This document shows, one piece after another, positions 62,143-64,000 of a stretch of 64,000 nt of DNA. Source of the stretch: Chitinophagaceae bacterium (GTDB lineage Bacteria; Bacteroidota; Bacteroidia; Chitinophagales; Chitinophagaceae); contig JADKJV010000006.1 of the NCBI GenBank assembly GCA_016720825.1, forward strand, positions 124,001 to 188,000, read 5' to 3'. Numbering within the stretch: the first letter of the stretch is position 1; each line of letters starts with the position of its first letter. The translations under genes were made by a program, and so were the position numbers. The notes below the pieces were generated by a model. That model was not told the origin of the DNA and searched no databases. It saw nothing but the letters and a program-made list of their open reading frames with translations.

Positions 62143-64000
62143 GTGTACAGACCAGAACTACACCAGCAAATCATCCAATTCCTGCAGGGACAAAAAATTG
62201 ACCCGGGCGGGAAGGATAATTTATTCTTCGCCCGCTTCATGGCCAATGCCCCGGCGATACAGGCATTGTACGCGGAAATCTATGGCAACCATCCCGGGCG
62301 GGATAACTGGTTCCAGCTGCTGATCCAAACAATCACATCGGCTTACAGTGCCCGTTCCTCAGAACTGAAAGAGTCCGACGCACAAAAAGAAGCACAGGGA
62401 CAATGGCATCTTGATTCCGGCATCACCGGCATGAGTTTATATGTGGACCGCTTCTGCGGCAACTTGAACGACCTCGAAAACAAACTGGATTATTTCAAAA
62501 ACCTCGGCGTGAATTTTCTCCACCTCATGCCCATCTTTGAAAGTCCGGAAGGCGAGAGCGATGGCGGCTATGCAGTATCTGATTTCCGAAAAGTGGATAA
62601 GCGCTTCGGCAGTATCAAAGACCTCCGCGCCTTACAACAGAAAATGCGGGAAGAGGATATGTACCTGATGCTTGACATCGTACTCAATCACACTTCACAT
62701 AAACACGCCTGGGCGGAAAAAGCCAAAGCAGGTGATAAAGTATACCAGGATTATTTTTACATGTATGATAACCGGTACATGCCGGACCAGTTTGAATCCA
62801 ACATGCCGGAGATCTTCCCCGAATCATCTCCCGGCAGTTTTACATACGACCAGGCTACCGGTAAATGGGTGATGACCGTTTTTCATCATTACCAGTGGGA
62901 TCTCAACTATACCAATCCCGCCGTGTTCATTGAAATGCTGGATACCATTTTCTTCTACGCCAATCTCGGTGTAGACATTCTCCGCATTGACGCCCCGGCA
63001 TTCATCTGGAAACAACCCGGCACTTCCTGCCAGAACCTGCCACAGGCACATACCTTATTACGACTGATTAAACAATGTGTGCAAGTGGCTACACCCGGCA
63101 TGGCCTTATTGGGTGAAGCCATCGTAGCGCCCAAAGAGATCATGAAATATTTCGATACGGGAATATATACAGCCCGTGAATGCGACTTCGCCTATAACGC
63201 CACCCACATGGCCCTGCAATGGGATGCACTGGCAACCGGCGACACCCGAGTGATGCTGGCTGCCCAACATGAAATTTTACAAAAGCCTTATGGCTGCTCC
63301 TGGATCACCTATACGCGCTGTCATGATGATATCGGACTGGGTTATGATGATTATATGATCCGCCATGCAGGTTTCGATCCGTATGAGCACCGCAAATTTT
63401 TGAAAGACTATTACTCCGGTGCCCGGGCAGACTCTCCCGCCACCGGCGCGCTCTTCTCTGTAAATGATAAAACAGGTGATGCACGCATCAGCGGCTCACT
63501 GGCCTCGTTATGTGGACTCGAAAAAGCAATCCAGAATAGGGATGAGCATGCCATCAACACCTCCATGCTGAAAATCCTGCTGATGCAGGCCCACTCCTTT
63601 TTCATCGGCGGCATACCCATGCTTTTTTATGGCGATGAACTGGGTTACACCAACGATTATTCTTATTTAAACGATCCGGGCAAGGCTTATGACAACCGCT
63701 GGATGCACCGGCCGGTCATAGACTGGAATAAAAATAAAAAGATTGAAGAAGCCGGAACTATTGAGCACCGGATGTTTGAAGGCACTAAAAAACTCATCAG
63801 CATCCGCCGCAGCCTGAAAATGGCGGGTGATTATAAAAACCTTACCTGGCTCACGCCACATAATATCCACGTAGCAGGATTTATCCGCACGATGAATACT
63901 AAAAAACTTTATTGTCTTTTTAATTTCAGCGATAAAGAAGCTTTTATCACCTGGTTTATTTTCAAGGAACACGGCGCGGCTGCTGCCGTCTTGTACGATC
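62143..64000 (+). CDS. Amylosucrase (GH13), 3' end outside window
   Basis: The frame starts at GTG 62143 (MYRPELHQQIIQFLQGQ) and is open for 619 codons to the right edge. It contains the GH13 motifs of amylosucrases: DGGYAVSDFRKVDKRFGS, LMLDIVLNHTSHKHAW, the nucleophile D283 in ILRIDAPAFIW, the acid/base E325 in LLGEAIV, and the H394-D395-D396 triplet in TRCHDDIGLG. QPGTSCQNLPQAH is family-specific. It transfers glucose from sucrose to a glucan and frees fructose, which the upstream kinase would phosphorylate. No signal peptide is present, so it is cytoplasmic. Confidence 0.92.
   Translation, partial: MYRPELHQQIIQFLQGQKIDPGGKDNLFFARFMANAPAIQALYAEIYGNHPGRDNWFQLLIQTITSAYSARSSELKESDAQKEAQGQWHLDSGITGMSLYVDRFCGNLNDLENKLDYFKNLGVNFLHLMPIFESPEGESDGGYAVSDFRKVDKRFGSIKDLRALQQKMREEDMYLMLDIVLNHTSHKHAWAEKAKAGDKVYQDYFYMYDNRYMPDQFESNMPEIFPESSPGSFTYDQATGKWVMTVFHHYQWDLNYTNPAVFIEMLDTIFFYANLGVDILRIDAPAFIWKQPGTSCQNLPQAHTLLRLIKQCVQVATPGMALLGEAIVAPKEIMKYFDTGIYTARECDFAYNATHMALQWDALATGDTRVMLAAQHEILQKPYGCSWITYTRCHDDIGLGYDDYMIRHAGFDPYEHRKFLKDYYSGARADSPATGALFSVNDKTGDARISGSLASLCGLEKAIQNRDEHAINTSMLKILLMQAHSFFIGGIPMLFYGDELGYTNDYSYLNDPGKAYDNRWMHRPVIDWNKNKKIEEAGTIEHRMFEGTKKLISIRRSLKMAGDYKNLTWLTPHNIHVAGFIRTMNTKKLYCLFNFSDKEAFITWFIFKEHGAAAAVLYD

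Overview
The window is chromosomal DNA of a Bacteroidota bacterium, most likely Chitinophagaceae. Evidence: two proteins end in type IX secretion (T9SS) C-terminal domains; promoters have the Bacteroidota TTG-N20-TAnnTTTG form; Shine-Dalgarno sequences are almost absent; MetH is split in two; and LemA/DUF3137, DUF4286 and ribosomal bTHX genes are present. No tRNA, rRNA, CRISPR array, integrase or transposase gene is visible.

Layout. 1-3.4 kb (minus): sugar-nucleotide genes (UDP-glucose dehydrogenase, UDP-glucuronate decarboxylase) with an Hpt protein, a lone receiver protein and the start of a further gene. 3.9-9.1 kb (plus): four exported proteins, three built like tail fibres or adhesins with shared modules, the last ending in a C1q/TNF-like head. 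10.3-18.1 kb: a pair of very large uncharacterised proteins (1157 and 1428 aa), the first with a Tat-like signal. 18-27.3 kb: an exported DUF6770-like protein, an M48 protease, a SRPBCC protein, a UvrD-type helicase/nuclease, an Ig-like lipoprotein and RecR. 27.4-31.9 kb: methionine synthase as two genes. The first has a structured leader with a strong Shine-Dalgarno; between them sits an inverted-repeat element carrying a GxxExxY nuclease-like gene. 32.7-37.8 kb (minus): LOG protein, SemiSWEET, HAD phosphatase, LemA and three DUF3137 paralogues in one tight cluster. 37.8-44.3 kb: exonuclease III, DUF4286, HU, bTHX, PdxH, a coiled-coil membrane protein, PyrH, a methyltransferase flanked by two inverted copies of a MITE-like repeat, and an outer-membrane barrel. 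44.5-51.3 kb: serine hydrolase, S41 protease with a C-terminal CBM48-like domain, and a two-component pair (propeller sensor kinase plus NarL-type regulator) whose promoters share a palindromic operator. 51.4-54.3 kb (minus): rplM-rpsI-rpsB-tsf. 54.6-59.5 kb: HD hydrolase, an eight-PKD T9SS protein, a YiiX-like hydrolase and an anchor-J lipoprotein. 59.8-64 kb: sucrose operon (MFS permease, PfkB kinase, amylosucrase).

Two genome-scale patterns stand out. First, nine copies of a palindrome family built from ACCACAAAGG/CACAAAGG words sit between genes; one larger relative encloses the GxxExxY gene. Second, eight genes carry single-base indels, mostly at homopolymers, where the neighbouring frame restores the family sequence exactly. 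Most of these look like sequencing or assembly errors, so I give the joined gene extents and mark each break.
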